NCBI RefSeq assembly: GCF_019799925.1
Contig: NZ_JABGCG010000011.1
Coordinates: 1 to 64,000, forward strand
Direction: 5' to 3'
Source: Blastococcus sp. CPCC 205250
GTDB lineage: Bacteria; Actinomycetota; Actinomycetes; Mycobacteriales; Geodermatophilaceae
DNA length: 64,000 nt
Each line of letters starts with the position of its first letter. Position 1 is the first letter of the stretch. The notes beneath the pieces are model-generated. The model was not told where the DNA came from. It did no database searches and was given only the letters and a program-made list of their open reading frames with translations. Below are positions 1 through 8,263 of the stretch, in pieces. Position numbers and translations under genes: made by a program.

Positions 1-2
1 AC

Positions 3-329
3 GGCGCCTCTCAGCCGGCCGCCGACCCCGACCGGGACCTCACCGAGGGCACCCAGTTCCGGATCGCCGGCTCCACCCTGACCGCGCTGCACACCCCCGG
101 CCACTCGCCGGGCAGCACCTGCCTGCACTCGGCGGACCTGAACACCGTCTTCACCGGGGACACGTTGTTCTGCGGAGGACCGGGCGCCACCGGCCGGTCC
201 TTCAGTGACAAGCCGACGATCCTGAACTCGATCCGGGCCAAGCTGCTCACGTTGCACGGCGACACCGTCGTCCGCACCGGACACGGCGACGACACCACCA
301 TCGCCGCGGAGGCGCACACCCTCCGGTGA
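3..329 (+). CDS. MBL-fold hydrolase, 3' end only (partial)
   Basis: This is the last 108 codons of a metallo-beta-lactamase-fold hydrolase of the glyoxalase II-like kind; the 5' end lies outside the window. The reading frame is open from base 3. It shows the metal-site block HTPGHSPGS, the second ligand block TGDTLF and the terminal GHGDDTTI, which is usual at the C-terminus of small hydroxyacylglutathione-hydrolase-like proteins. The stop overlaps the GTG of the next frame (GTGA). The substrate cannot be told from this part, and the missing N-terminal HxHxDH cannot be checked. It is of a different subtype from the MBL gene at 36369. Confidence 0.75.
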   Translation, partial: GASQPAADPDRDLTEGTQFRIAGSTLTALHTPGHSPGSTCLHSADLNTVFTGDTLFCGGPGATGRSFSDKPTILNSIRAKLLTLHGDTVVRTGHGDDTTIAAEAHTLR

Positions 330-847
330 GCCCCAGCGACGACGAGCTGGCGAGGTCTAGCGCCCGCGAGGAACTCGACGTGCCGCTGTTCGTCCACTCG
401 GTGGTGGCAGGCGTCGACGGCCCACCCGGGGATGCCCGACTGCGTCGATGGCTTCGGGACGTCACCCTCGGCTATCCGTTCGAGGAGACGGTCGCCGTGA
501 GCACCCTCGTGCTCGGCGGGGTGCTGGACCGCCACCCGCATCTCGACATCTGCCTCAGCCATGGCGGCGGTGCCATGCCCTTCCTGCTCGGCCGCATCCG
601 CGACTGGGTGGCCACAGGGGCAGCGCCGGTCGATGTCGAGCAGTTCGACCGCGACTACGCCCGCCTCTGGTTCGACACCCATCTGCACTCCACGCGCTCC
701 GCGGCGCTGCTTGCCGAGGTCGCCAACCCGGACCGCCTGGTCTTCGGCACCAACTTCGGCGGCTGGGACAGCGCCGGCACGCACGAGGTGGACCGTCTGC
801 CGATCGACCTGTCCGGTAACGCCCGGAGGCTCCTCCGCCTGCCGTGA
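326..847 (+). pseudogene. Amidohydrolase 2 family, C-terminal half only
   Basis: The 173 residues match only the C-terminal half of the intact amidohydrolase at 35386-36372. Shared blocks include the LDVPLFVHS strand, VAGVDGPP, the SHGGGAMPFLLGR metal-site block, RLWFDTHLHS and VFGTNFGGWD. The family is about 330 residues and begins with a metal-binding HxH, which is absent here. The frame opens with a GTG overlapping the MBL stop, so the missing half was probably lost by deletion and the remainder fused to the MBL gene end. Similarity starts almost at the first codon. It may still be translated by coupling, but it should be inactive as a decarboxylase or hydrolase. Confidence 0.8.
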
Positions 848-955
848 GGCCCAGCCCGCAGCGGGCCGACCGCGTTGCGGTCCACGGGAGGTCCGGGCGG
901 CCGGGCCGGCACCGTCGGCCGCTACCCCGGCCCGCGCACGGACGCTCCCGCCGGG

Positions 956-1252
956 TTACCCGATCGCGAGGGGGTTGACCGGTGCGCCGACGGCGCCGGT
1001 GACCGGGAGTGGTGCGGGCGGCGAGCGGGAACTCGCAGATCCCGTCGGTGGCGAGCGCGTCCAGGTCCCACATCTCGCCGATGAACAGGCCGATGTGCGG
1101 GATGGCGACTGGTGCAGGGGCTGGGCGACGTCGAACTCGTCGGGTCCACCACGAAGCCCCAGGTGCCGGCGACGACCGAGCGGCGGGCGCGGACCGGCTG
1201 GCCGGTGCGGACCGGTGAGCACGTGGATGACGTCGTCCGCGCCGCCGAGGCG
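956..1252 (-). pseudogene. Cyclase-family (KynB-like) gene remnant
   Basis: On the minus strand this is a decayed copy of the cyclase-family gene at 46229-47218. In order, and in changing frames, one can read GGADDVIH, then VRTGQPVRAR, AGTWGF, EFDVAQPLHQ, HIGLFIGEMWDLDALATD and finally PVTGAVGAPVNPLAI before a TAA stop. Each block has a counterpart in the intact gene, but about 180 codons between DDVIH and VRTGQ are gone. At least two frameshifts interrupt the rest. The similarity in the last 40 codons is close, so the loss appears fairly recent. Confidence 0.8.
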
Positions 1253-1396
1253 TGCTGCTTACACCTGCTCACGGGCAATGGCGGCCTCCGGCTGGCATCC
1301 CTTCCCCGGATGTCTGTCCGCTGTCGTGGGCCGGAGTACGAAACGCGACAGCATCGGCGCGACGGATGCCACGCATACCGACCCGCCTATGTCGTG

Positions 1397-1419
1397 GATC
1401 ACAGCGGGCGATCCAGCAT
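1397..1419 (+). promoter_or_regulatory. Candidate operator upstream of ABC operon 1
   Basis: The non-coding stretch 1253-1565 precedes the first ABC operon. It holds a GTGGATCACAGC block followed by CGATCC and GCAT. This partly resembles the elements at 29081 and 38154 next to other catabolic promoters, although the spacing differs by one base. I see nothing else recognisable between the cyclase remnant and the ribosome site at 1556. Assignment rests on pattern similarity only. Confidence 0.3.
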
Positions 1420-1565
1420 GTGCTCCGCCGTTCCCTCGACCGCCGTGCCCTGGCGGCGGGGGCCGGGTGGCTGCGGACCCGACGGGCCGCGCCGAGCACG
1501 CGCCCACCTCCGTCGGCGGTGCTCCGTCTCCGTGCACCGCCCCTGCCGACCTCCAAGGAGAGCTC

Positions 1566-2738
1566 ATGCCACCGTCCTCGCGCCGGCGCCGCCACCTGGC
1601 CGCCCTGGTCGGCTCGATCGTCGTCGTCCTGTCCGCCTGCAGTTCGCCCTCCGAGGTCTCCTCGAGCGGGGACGCGGACGCGTCCGCCAGCGGATCGGCG
1701 CCCAGCTCCGGCGCCGCCGCCGAGGCTCTGCAGACGGCCTATACCGGGCAGCTCGGCGAACCGCCCACCACCCCGACCGAGCCCCCTCCGGACGTCGACC
1801 TGTGGGTGGTCTCCTGCGGTGAGCAGAGTCCCGGCTGTGCCGCGCCGACCGCAGCCACCAGGGAAGCGGCCGAGACCGTGGGGTGGTCGGTGACCGTCTG
1901 CGACGGGCAGCTCCTCCCCGACGGCTGGGGCGACTGCGTGCGGCAGGCAACGAGCGCCGGAGCCGACGTCATCATCCCGATCGGCATCGACTGCCCGCTG
2001 ATCAGGCAACCGTTCGAGGAGGCCCGCGACGCGGGCGTGACGGTCGTCGGGGGAGGCGGCGCCGACTGCGACGCCGCCGGCGGCCCGAAGCTCTGGGCCA
2101 GCGAACTGCTCCAGCTAGACGGTCTCTCCATCCAGGAGGTCTACGAGCTGCACGGCCGGCTGGCCGCCGACTGGCTCATCGGCCGGACCGACGGCCAGGC
2201 CCGGGTTCTGCAGCTGCGCTTCACCGACACCCTGTGGGGGCCGTGGATGGCCGACGGCTTCGAGGCGGAACTCGGCACGTGCGAGGGCTGCGAGATCCTC
2301 TCGACCCTCGAGGTGTCGGCCGCGGACCTGGCGAACGGGTCCATGGCCCAGAAGTTCTCCACCGCCCTCCTCGAGGTGCCCGACGCGAACGCGGTCCTCG
2401 TGCCGCTCGGCGGCTTCATGCCCTTCGGCCTGGCCCAGGCCGTGGTCGCCTCCGGCCGGTCGGACGACCTCGCCGTGATCACCGGCCTCGGCAGCTCGGC
2501 GAACCTCGACCTCATCCGCAGCGGTGGGGGCCAGGACGCGATCGTCGGCTACCCCACCGAGTGGGGGGCGTGGGGCTCCGTGGACACCGCCATCCGCGTC
2601 CTGAACGGCGAGGAGCCCCTGGTCCAGGGCAACGGCGTCCAGGTCGTCGACGCCGAGAACAACATGCCCGCCCCTGGTGAGGAGTTCACCGGCGGCGTCA
2701 ACTACCGAGCCGCGTACACCGAGGCCTGGGGCGTCTGA
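1566..2738 (+). CDS. ABC importer substrate-binding lipoprotein (operon 1)
   Basis: A 390-residue periplasmic-binding-protein-type receptor of the sugar (RbsB/XylF-like) class. It begins with a lipoprotein signal, a basic stretch then a hydrophobic run ending in the lipobox LSAC at about residues 21-24, followed by a Ser/Ala-rich tether. Core blocks include DLWVVSC, GADVIIPIGIDC, WLIGRTDGQ and IVGYPTEWG. The start is set by AAGGAG at 1556. It should capture the ligand outside the membrane and deliver it to the permease at 4465. The paralogue at 25493-26659 shares most of these blocks. The neighbouring genes suggest an aromatic or aromatic-derived ligand rather than a sugar, but that is inference. 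Confidence 0.88.
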   Translation: MPPSSRRRRHLAALVGSIVVVLSACSSPSEVSSSGDADASASGSAPSSGAAAEALQTAYTGQLGEPPTTPTEPPPDVDLWVVSCGEQSPGCAAPTAATREAAETVGWSVTVCDGQLLPDGWGDCVRQATSAGADVIIPIGIDCPLIRQPFEEARDAGVTVVGGGGADCDAAGGPKLWASELLQLDGLSIQEVYELHGRLAADWLIGRTDGQARVLQLRFTDTLWGPWMADGFEAELGTCEGCEILSTLEVSAADLANGSMAQKFSTALLEVPDANAVLVPLGGFMPFGLAQAVVASGRSDDLAVITGLGSSANLDLIRSGGGQDAIVGYPTEWGAWGSVDTAIRVLNGEEPLVQGNGVQVVDAENNMPAPGEEFTGGVNYRAAYTEAWGV

Positions 2739-2758
2739 CCGTCATCCCTGCCATCGAC

Positions 2759-2787
2759 CCGGTGGCCGCCCGCCCGGCGGCCACCGG
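2759..2787 (+). repeat. Intergenic hairpin between binding protein and ATPase genes
   Basis: A perfect 12-bp inverted repeat (arm CCGGTGGCCGCC, 5-nt loop) lies between the binding-protein stop and the ATPase ribosome site. There is no T-run. Nearly the same hairpin occurs at the same place in the second ABC operon (25449-25478). Such intercistronic stems usually stabilise the upstream mRNA or attenuate downstream reading, giving more binding protein than ATPase. Confidence 0.7.
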
Positions 2788-2800
2788 CGGAAGGAGACCC

Positions 2801-4468
2801 ATGTCCCCCAGCAGCGGCCGGATGCCGGCACCTCGGGAACCTGTCGTCCGGGTCACCGGCCTGACCAAGCGGTTCGGGGCCACCCTCGCCCTCGATCGGG
2901 CCGACCTGTCACTCCGGCACGGCACGGTGCACGCGCTGGTCGGGGGGAACGGCTGCGGCAAGAGCACCACCATCAAGGTGCTGGCCGGGGTGCACCGGGC
3001 CGACGGCGGGCGCATCGAGATCGCCGGGACGACCTGGGACGCGGTCGACTACGACGCACGAGCCGGCCGGTCGGCCGGGCTGCGCTTCGTCCACCAGGAC
3101 CTCGGCCTGTTCGGCGACCTGTCGATCGCCGAGAACTTCGCCTTCGATGCCGGGTACCCCACGGGCCTTGCGAAGCGGATCCGGTGGCCTGCCCTGATCC
3201 GGCGGGTGAGGGGCCTGCTCCACGCCTACGAGATCGACGCCGACCCGCAGACCCCGGTCGGTGCGCTGCGCCCCGCGCAGCGCACCCTGGTCGCGATCTG
3301 CCGGGCGCTGCAGGACCAAGAGGCAGACCAGCACCTCGTCCTGGTCCTCGACGAGCCGACCGCGACCCTGCCCCAGCACGAGTCGGACGCACTGCTGACC
3401 GCGATCCGCCGCCGGGCCGACCACGGGCAGACGGTGCTGCTGGTCAGCCACCGGATGCCCGAGGTGCTCAGCGTCTGTGATGACTTCACCGTGTTCCGCG
3501 ACGGCCGCACCGTGGCGACCCTGCTCGACCGGACGCCGACCGAACAGGAACTCGTCGCGCACATGACCGGCACGGTCCTTGCGCGGACCATCGACGAGAC
3601 CGTTACGCCCGGGGCACTGGCGGAGCATCCTCCGCTCGAGCTCCCCACCGCTCCACCCCCACCCGCACCTGCCGACGACGCGGACCCGGAGACGGTGCTG
3701 AGCGTCCGTGGCCTGTCCGGCGGACCGCTGCGCGGGGTCGACCTGGTCGTCCGCCGTGGGGAGGTCGTCGGTGTGGCCGGGCTCGTCGGCTCCGGCCGCA
3801 GTTCACTGCTGCGGACCGTCTTCGGACAGCACCGCCCGGACACCGGCACTGTCGTGGTGCGCGACGGGGCCGGCCGCCGGCACGACGGCGGCGACACGAG
3901 GTCGCGGATGAGCGCCGGCGTGGCCTACGTGCCCGAGGACCGGGGCGGCGAGGCGGTCTTCGCCGACCTGACCGTGCGGGACAACCTCAGCGTCGCCGTG
4001 CACCGCCAGTACTGGGGCCCGTGGGGCATGGACGCGCGCGCCGAGTCGGTGGACGCCGCGGCGTTGGTCGGCCGGTACGGCGTGCGGACGGCGTCGGTGG
4101 AGGTGCCGCTCGCCGCCCTGTCGGGGGGCAACCAGCAGAAGGTCGTCCTGGCCCGGTGGCTGCGACGGTCACCGTCGCTGCTGCTCCTGGACGAGCCCAC
4201 GCAGGGCGTCGACGTGATGAGCCGCGCCGACATCTACGCGACGGTGCGCGAAGCCGTCGGCGGCGGCTGCGCCGTCCTCGTCGCCTCATCCGACCTGCTC
4301 GAGCTGTGCAGCCTCTGCGATCGCGTCGTGGTCCTGCAGGCCGGCCGCGTGACCGCCGAGGTCTCCGGCGCGCAACTCACCCCCGACACCCTCACCGCCC
4401 TCACCCAGACCACCACCGCCGAGCCCGCCGCCGCTCCCGCGGCAGCCGTCCCTGGAGCATCTCGATGA
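2801..4468 (+). CDS. Sugar-type ABC importer ATPase, two ABC domains (operon 1)
   Basis: A 555-residue RbsA/MglA-like ATPase with two fused nucleotide-binding domains. Domain 1 has Walker A GGNGCGKST and Walker B LVLVLDEPTATL, but its signature is degenerate (LRPAQR instead of LSGGQ). Domain 2 has the usual weak Walker A (GLVGSGRSS), a good LSGGNQQK signature and LLLLDEPTQGVD. I chose the ATG at 2801 because AAGGAG sits just before it. A further in-frame start at 2762 would read through the hairpin. The stop overlaps the permease start (ATGA), so the two are translationally coupled. Confidence 0.9.
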   Translation: MSPSSGRMPAPREPVVRVTGLTKRFGATLALDRADLSLRHGTVHALVGGNGCGKSTTIKVLAGVHRADGGRIEIAGTTWDAVDYDARAGRSAGLRFVHQDLGLFGDLSIAENFAFDAGYPTGLAKRIRWPALIRRVRGLLHAYEIDADPQTPVGALRPAQRTLVAICRALQDQEADQHLVLVLDEPTATLPQHESDALLTAIRRRADHGQTVLLVSHRMPEVLSVCDDFTVFRDGRTVATLLDRTPTEQELVAHMTGTVLARTIDETVTPGALAEHPPLELPTAPPPPAPADDADPETVLSVRGLSGGPLRGVDLVVRRGEVVGVAGLVGSGRSSLLRTVFGQHRPDTGTVVVRDGAGRRHDGGDTRSRMSAGVAYVPEDRGGEAVFADLTVRDNLSVAVHRQYWGPWGMDARAESVDAAALVGRYGVRTASVEVPLAALSGGNQQKVVLARWLRRSPSLLLLDEPTQGVDVMSRADIYATVREAVGGGCAVLVASSDLLELCSLCDRVVVLQAGRVTAEVSGAQLTPDTLTALTQTTTAEPAAAPAAAVPGASR

Positions 4469-5511
4469 GCGTCACCCATTCCCCTCCCGCGCAGACGTCC
4501 TCCTCCGTCGCCGAGGACTCCACCCCCAGGCCAGTCACCCGCCGGCGTGGCCGCTTCCGCGGCCTGGCCGAACGGCACGCCCTCCTCGTCCTGATGGTGG
4601 CCGTCGCGGCTTTCTTCTCGCTCTTCCCGCCCAGCGCCGACCGGTTCCCCACGTCCGAGAACCTCAGCGTCCTGATGGGCAACCAGGCCACGGTGGCCTT
4701 ACTGGCCCTCGCGCTCATCCTCCCGTTGACCTGCGGCTACTTCGACTTCTCGCTGGGTGCCACGGCCGCGGCCTCGACCGTGCTGACCGCCGGTCTGATG
4801 AGCTTCCACGACCTGCCCCTAGGACTGGCCGTCAGCGCCGGCATCGGGCTCGGCGTGGCCGTGGGCGCTGTCAACGGCCTGCTCGTCACCCGATGGGGGC
4901 TGAACTCCTTCGTGACGACCCTCGGCATGGCGACCCTGCTCGGCGGGCTCGTCCAGTGGTACACCGGCGGACAGACGATCCTCGCCGGCCTGGACCCGCG
5001 ACTGGCGCAGTTCGGGTCCGAGGAGTTGTTCGGAATCCCCCAGGTCGTCTACGTCGTCGCGGTCGTCGCCGTCCTGCTGTGGTACCTCCTCAGCCACACC
5101 CCCTTCGGACGCGGCGTCTACGCCATCGGCTCCAACCCGCGTTCCGCCGCGCTCGTGGGCATCCGCGTGCAACGCTCCGCCTGGACAACGTTCGTCCTCG
5201 CCGGCGGCATCGCCGGCCTCGTCGGCGTGATGGCCCTCGCACGCGCAGGCTCGGCCAGCGCGGACAACGGCACCAGCCTGCTCTTCCCCGCCCTGGCCGC
5301 CGCGTTCCTCGGCGCCACATCCGTCCGGCCGGGCTTCTTCAACGTCCCCGGGACCATCATCGGCGTGCTCTTCGTGTCCGTCGCCGTGTCCGGCCTGACC
5401 CTCTCCGGCGCCAGCGCCTGGGTCAGCCCCGTCTTCAACGGCGCCAGCCTGCTGGTCGCCGTCGGACTGTCCCACTACCTCGGACGCAGTCGCGGCGCGA
5501 GCACCGCTTGA
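4465..5511 (+). CDS. ABC importer permease, RbsC type (operon 1)
   Basis: A 348-residue inner-membrane permease of the BPD_transp_2 (RbsC/XylH) family. After a roughly 40-residue Ser/Arg-rich cytoplasmic head come some eight to ten hydrophobic segments. Family blocks are visible: LPLTCGYFDFSLG, NGLLVTRWGLNSFVTTLG, TPFGRGVYAIGSNPRSAALVG and GATSVRPGFFNVPGT. It presumably works as a homodimer with the ATPase upstream. Its last codons overlap the following GntR-like frame. The paralogue at 22723-23775 is very similar over the whole length. Confidence 0.9.
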   Translation: MSVTHSPPAQTSSSVAEDSTPRPVTRRRGRFRGLAERHALLVLMVAVAAFFSLFPPSADRFPTSENLSVLMGNQATVALLALALILPLTCGYFDFSLGATAAASTVLTAGLMSFHDLPLGLAVSAGIGLGVAVGAVNGLLVTRWGLNSFVTTLGMATLLGGLVQWYTGGQTILAGLDPRLAQFGSEELFGIPQVVYVVAVVAVLLWYLLSHTPFGRGVYAIGSNPRSAALVGIRVQRSAWTTFVLAGGIAGLVGVMALARAGSASADNGTSLLFPALAAAFLGATSVRPGFFNVPGTIIGVLFVSVAVSGLTLSGASAWVSPVFNGASLLVAVGLSHYLGRSRGASTA

Positions 5512-5873
5512 CGGATCCGGGTCGACTCATCGCCGGCGACGCCGGCCTCGGTCTGCCGCGGTACGAGCGCGTCCGTCGCCACCTGGCAGACCTGATCCGG
5601 ACGGGCGGCCTGGAGGTCGGGGCGCCGCTGCCGTCGGCGCGCAGCCTTGCCGCCACATGGGGTGTGGACGCGACCACCGTGACGCGTGCCTACGCCCGGT
5701 TGGCCGCCGAGGGTCTCGTGGAGCCCGTCGAGGGCACCCGACGGTGGCTGGTGTCGCGCCCCGCGGCCCGCGCCTCCGCGACCGCCGTCGACGGTGGGGC
5801 GGACATCTGCCGCGTGCATGAGTGGGATACCGAACCGGGGATGGGAAGTGGCCGGGGTCACGTCGGACGATGA
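5508..5873 (+). CDS. Small GntR-family HTH protein (operon 1)
   Basis: A 121-residue protein with a GntR winged-helix domain at about residues 18-85. Visible blocks are LPRYERVRRHLADLI, PLPSARSLAATWGVDATTVTRAYARL and the wing LVEPVEGTRRWLV. The preferred start is TTG at 5508, whose last two bases overlap the permease stop. No effector-binding domain follows, as in the short YtrA subgroup. The second ABC operon ends with a homologous gene in the same place, so it is probably a dedicated autoregulator of the importer. The start codon is uncertain. Confidence 0.75.
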   Translation: MTDPGRLIAGDAGLGLPRYERVRRHLADLIRTGGLEVGAPLPSARSLAATWGVDATTVTRAYARLAAEGLVEPVEGTRRWLVSRPAARASATAVDGGADICRVHEWDTEPGMGSGRGHVGR

Positions 5874-5916
5874 CGGCACGCCGCCGACCCGACGGCCGTC
5901 CACGACCAGGGAGGCG

Positions 5917-5937
5917 TCGCGGGGCAACGCCCCGCGA
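5917..5937 (+). terminator. Hairpin between GntR-like gene and ligB
   Basis: A 9-bp perfect stem (TCGCGGGGC / GCCCCGCGA) with a 3-nt loop lies 44 bases after the GntR stop and 70 bases before ligB. There is no T-tract, as is common in high-GC actinobacteria. It could terminate or attenuate reading from the ABC operon into the ring-cleavage operon. Confidence 0.5.
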
Positions 5938-6006
5938 ACCCTCCTGGACGACGGCCTGTCGAGGCGACAGCAGCGGCAACCACGCTCCCGAGAGAGAGGC
6001 CGTCAC

Positions 6007-6885
6007 ATGTCCTCGGTCGTCCAGGTGTTGTGCGCTCCGCACGACCCCACACTGCCGGGCATGGCCGCCCGCGGTCCGGAGGCTCCGGAGCCGGTGCAGC
6101 GCAGCATCGGCCACTTCGCTGCCCTGCGCGAGCGGCTGGCAGCTTCCCGGCCCGACGTCCTGGTCGTGGTCTCCGGTGACCACTTCAACCAGTGGTTCTA
6201 CGACAACATGCCCACCTTCTGCATCGGCAAGGCGGCGCGGGCGCGCGGGCCGTTCCCGCACGAGGAGGAGCTGTTCGGCGTCGGCCGGTACGACGCCGCG
6301 CTCGAGGGCGACGTCGCCCGGCACCTGCTGCGGACGGGGCTCACCCGCGGGATCGACTTCTCCTACAGCGACGACTTCACCCTCGACCACGGCTTCACGG
6401 TGCCCCTCACCTTCCTCCGGCCGGAGGAGGACCTGCCCGTCGTGCCGATCTTCACCAACGTGATGGCACCGCCGGTCGCCACGGGCCGGCGCTTCTACGA
6501 CCTGGGGGCCGCGGTCGTCGAGATGGTCGAGGCGCACCCGGCGGACCTGCGCGTCGCGATCATCGCCAGCGGACATCTGAGCAACGGGATCGGGTCCCCG
6601 CGGATGGCGGACTTCGTGAAGCAGCCGGACAACCCCTGGGACGTGCAGACCTGGGACCGGATCCTGCAGGGGCAGACCGAGGACCTGATCGCCGAGACGA
6701 CGTACGAGTCCCTGGCCGCCGTGGGAACGGGGACACCCGGCTTCCTGGACTACATGTTCGCGCTGGGAGCGGTGGGGGGCAGCACGCCGGACTTCGCCGA
6801 GAAGGTCGCCAGTCCAGTCGCGCCGCCGACCGGGTTCCTGGCCTGGGACGCCGCCGGGGCACAGTCGGCGGAGGTGTCGCGATGA
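6007..6885 (+). CDS. ligB: LigB-type class III extradiol dioxygenase, catalytic subunit
   Basis: A 292-residue ring-cleavage dioxygenase of the LigB family (protocatechuate 4,5-, gallate and 3-O-methylgallate dioxygenases). It uses non-haem iron to open a catechol-type ring beside a hydroxyl. The iron ligand H12 (CAPHD) and a second, H59 (SGDHFNQWF), fall almost where LigB has H12 and H61. The catalytic His is at 190 (ASGHLSNG). The usual third ligand, a Glu in an ExxMW-type block, is not obvious; the region reads GTPGFLDYMF. The ATG at 6007 follows a weak AGAGAGG. The stop overlaps the ligA start. Substrate cannot be fixed from sequence; gallate or methylgallate would fit the demethylase genes nearby. 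Confidence 0.85.
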   Translation: MSSVVQVLCAPHDPTLPGMAARGPEAPEPVQRSIGHFAALRERLAASRPDVLVVVSGDHFNQWFYDNMPTFCIGKAARARGPFPHEEELFGVGRYDAALEGDVARHLLRTGLTRGIDFSYSDDFTLDHGFTVPLTFLRPEEDLPVVPIFTNVMAPPVATGRRFYDLGAAVVEMVEAHPADLRVAIIASGHLSNGIGSPRMADFVKQPDNPWDVQTWDRILQGQTEDLIAETTYESLAAVGTGTPGFLDYMFALGAVGGSTPDFAEKVASPVAPPTGFLAWDAAGAQSAEVSR

Positions 6886-7169
6886 GCCGGTACGCGACCA
6901 GCCGGGTCCTGTACGACGTCACCCGGGACGCCGAGCTCGCCGAGCGCTTCCGCACCGATCCCGATGCGGTGCTGGACGGCCGTGGCCTCACCGCGGAGGA
7001 ACGGGAGGCGGTGCGGACGGCGGACCTGCGGACGCTGCTGACCTCCGGCGTCCACCCCTTCGTGCTCTACCACTTCGCGCTCCGGCTCAACGGCGGGTTC
7101 AGCATGCCCTTCATGCAGGGCTACCTGGGGCAGATCCAGGGGCTGACCGTCGGGGACCTCGAGACGTGA
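6882..7169 (+). CDS. ligA: LigA-type extradiol dioxygenase alpha subunit
   Basis: A 95-residue all-alpha protein matching the small subunit of protocatechuate 4,5-dioxygenase. Typical blocks are RFRTDPDAVLDGRGLTAEE, ALRTLL-like TADLRTLLTSGVHP and the FALRLNGGFSMPFM tail. The small subunit caps the LigB active site. It overlaps ligB upstream and the FAH gene downstream by four bases each, so the stoichiometry is probably set by coupling. Confidence 0.85.
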   Translation: MSRYATSRVLYDVTRDAELAERFRTDPDAVLDGRGLTAEEREAVRTADLRTLLTSGVHPFVLYHFALRLNGGFSMPFMQGYLGQIQGLTVGDLET

Positions 7170-8263
7170 CCGCTGACATGACCACCACGAGCAGCTCCGG
7201 AGACTCACCCCACGTGTCCCAGCACAGCACCGCCCCCCTGGCAGAGACCGACCCCTCGACCGGACTGCGCACCGGCACCTTCGCGGTCGGCACCTTCGAG
7301 CAGGCCGGCCGCACCTTCCCTGCCCTCGTCCACCCCGACGGCCGGGTCGTCGACCTGTCCGACCGCTTCCGGGACCTGCACGAGGTGTTCGACGACTGGG
7401 CGACCAACTTCGCCGTGCTCGGCGACCTCTCCGCCCTCGCCTCGGAACCGGCGCTGCGGATCGAGGACCTCCGTCCCCGGCCGCCGCTCAGCCACCCCAA
7501 CCTGTTGATGTCGGGCGCGAACTACAAGACCCACGTCGCGCAGATGCTGACGAAGAACGCGTTCAACCAGCACAACCGGCAGCCGGGGGAGAGCGACGAG
7601 AGCTTCTTCCAGCGGAACTACGAGATGATGGAGCGGCGGGCCCGGGAGGGGACGCCGTTCTTCTGGACCGGCCTGCACTCCTCCCTGGTCGGCGCGCACG
7701 ACGACGTGGTGCTCCCCGTCCTCGGCGACCAGCCGGACTGGGAACTGGAACTGGGCGTCGTCCTCGGCGGGACCGGCCGGCTGCTGGCGCCCGACGAGGC
7801 GCAGGACGTGATCGCCGGCTACACGATCGTCAACGACCTGGGCACGGTCGACATCTTCCGCCGCACCGACATCCCGTGGGGCTATGACTGGATCGGCAAG
7901 CACCAGCCCACGTTCAAGCCCGCTGGACCGTTCATCGTGCCGGCGCAGTTCATGGACATCGACGACGCCGTGCGCATCAAGCTGTCGGTCAACGCCGAGG
8001 TGATGCAGGACTGGCCCGCCAACGACTTCGTCTTCGGTCCCGCGCAGGTGGTCGCGTACGCCTCCGAGCGGGTGCGGCTGTCGCCCGGGGACATCGTCTG
8101 CATGGGTTCCCCGCCCGGCAACGGCGCCCACCACGGCCGGTTCCTGGCCGACGGCGACGTCATGGACGCCGAGATCACCTATCTCGGCCGTCAGCGCAAC
8201 CGCTGCGTCGCCGAGGACCCGCAGGGCCGCACGCCGCACTTCGGCCTGTGGACCAACACGTGA
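7166..8263 (+). CDS. Fumarylacetoacetate hydrolase family protein
   Basis: A 365-residue FAH-fold enzyme; this family hydrolyses acylpyruvates, hydrates 2-hydroxydienoates or decarboxylates oxo-acids using Mg2+. The acidic metal site appears as WELELGVVLG followed by YTIVNDLGTVDIFRR, and the terminal block SPGDIVCMGSPPGNG is present. It has longer insertions than its window paralogues at 29161 and 45246. The GTG at 7166 overlaps the ligA stop; an ATG at 7178 is an alternative. Downstream of a ring-cleavage enzyme, it most likely processes the ring-opened product. Confidence 0.85.
   Translation: MTADMTTTSSSGDSPHVSQHSTAPLAETDPSTGLRTGTFAVGTFEQAGRTFPALVHPDGRVVDLSDRFRDLHEVFDDWATNFAVLGDLSALASEPALRIEDLRPRPPLSHPNLLMSGANYKTHVAQMLTKNAFNQHNRQPGESDESFFQRNYEMMERRAREGTPFFWTGLHSSLVGAHDDVVLPVLGDQPDWELELGVVLGGTGRLLAPDEAQDVIAGYTIVNDLGTVDIFRRTDIPWGYDWIGKHQPTFKPAGPFIVPAQFMDIDDAVRIKLSVNAEVMQDWPANDFVFGPAQVVAYASERVRLSPGDIVCMGSPPGNGAHHGRFLADGDVMDAEITYLGRQRNRCVAEDPQGRTPHFGLWTNT

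Noticed and set aside
2762..2800. Upstream start for the first ABC ATPase
   Set aside because: It would translate the conserved intergenic hairpin and has no ribosome site; AAGGAG at 2791 supports 2801.
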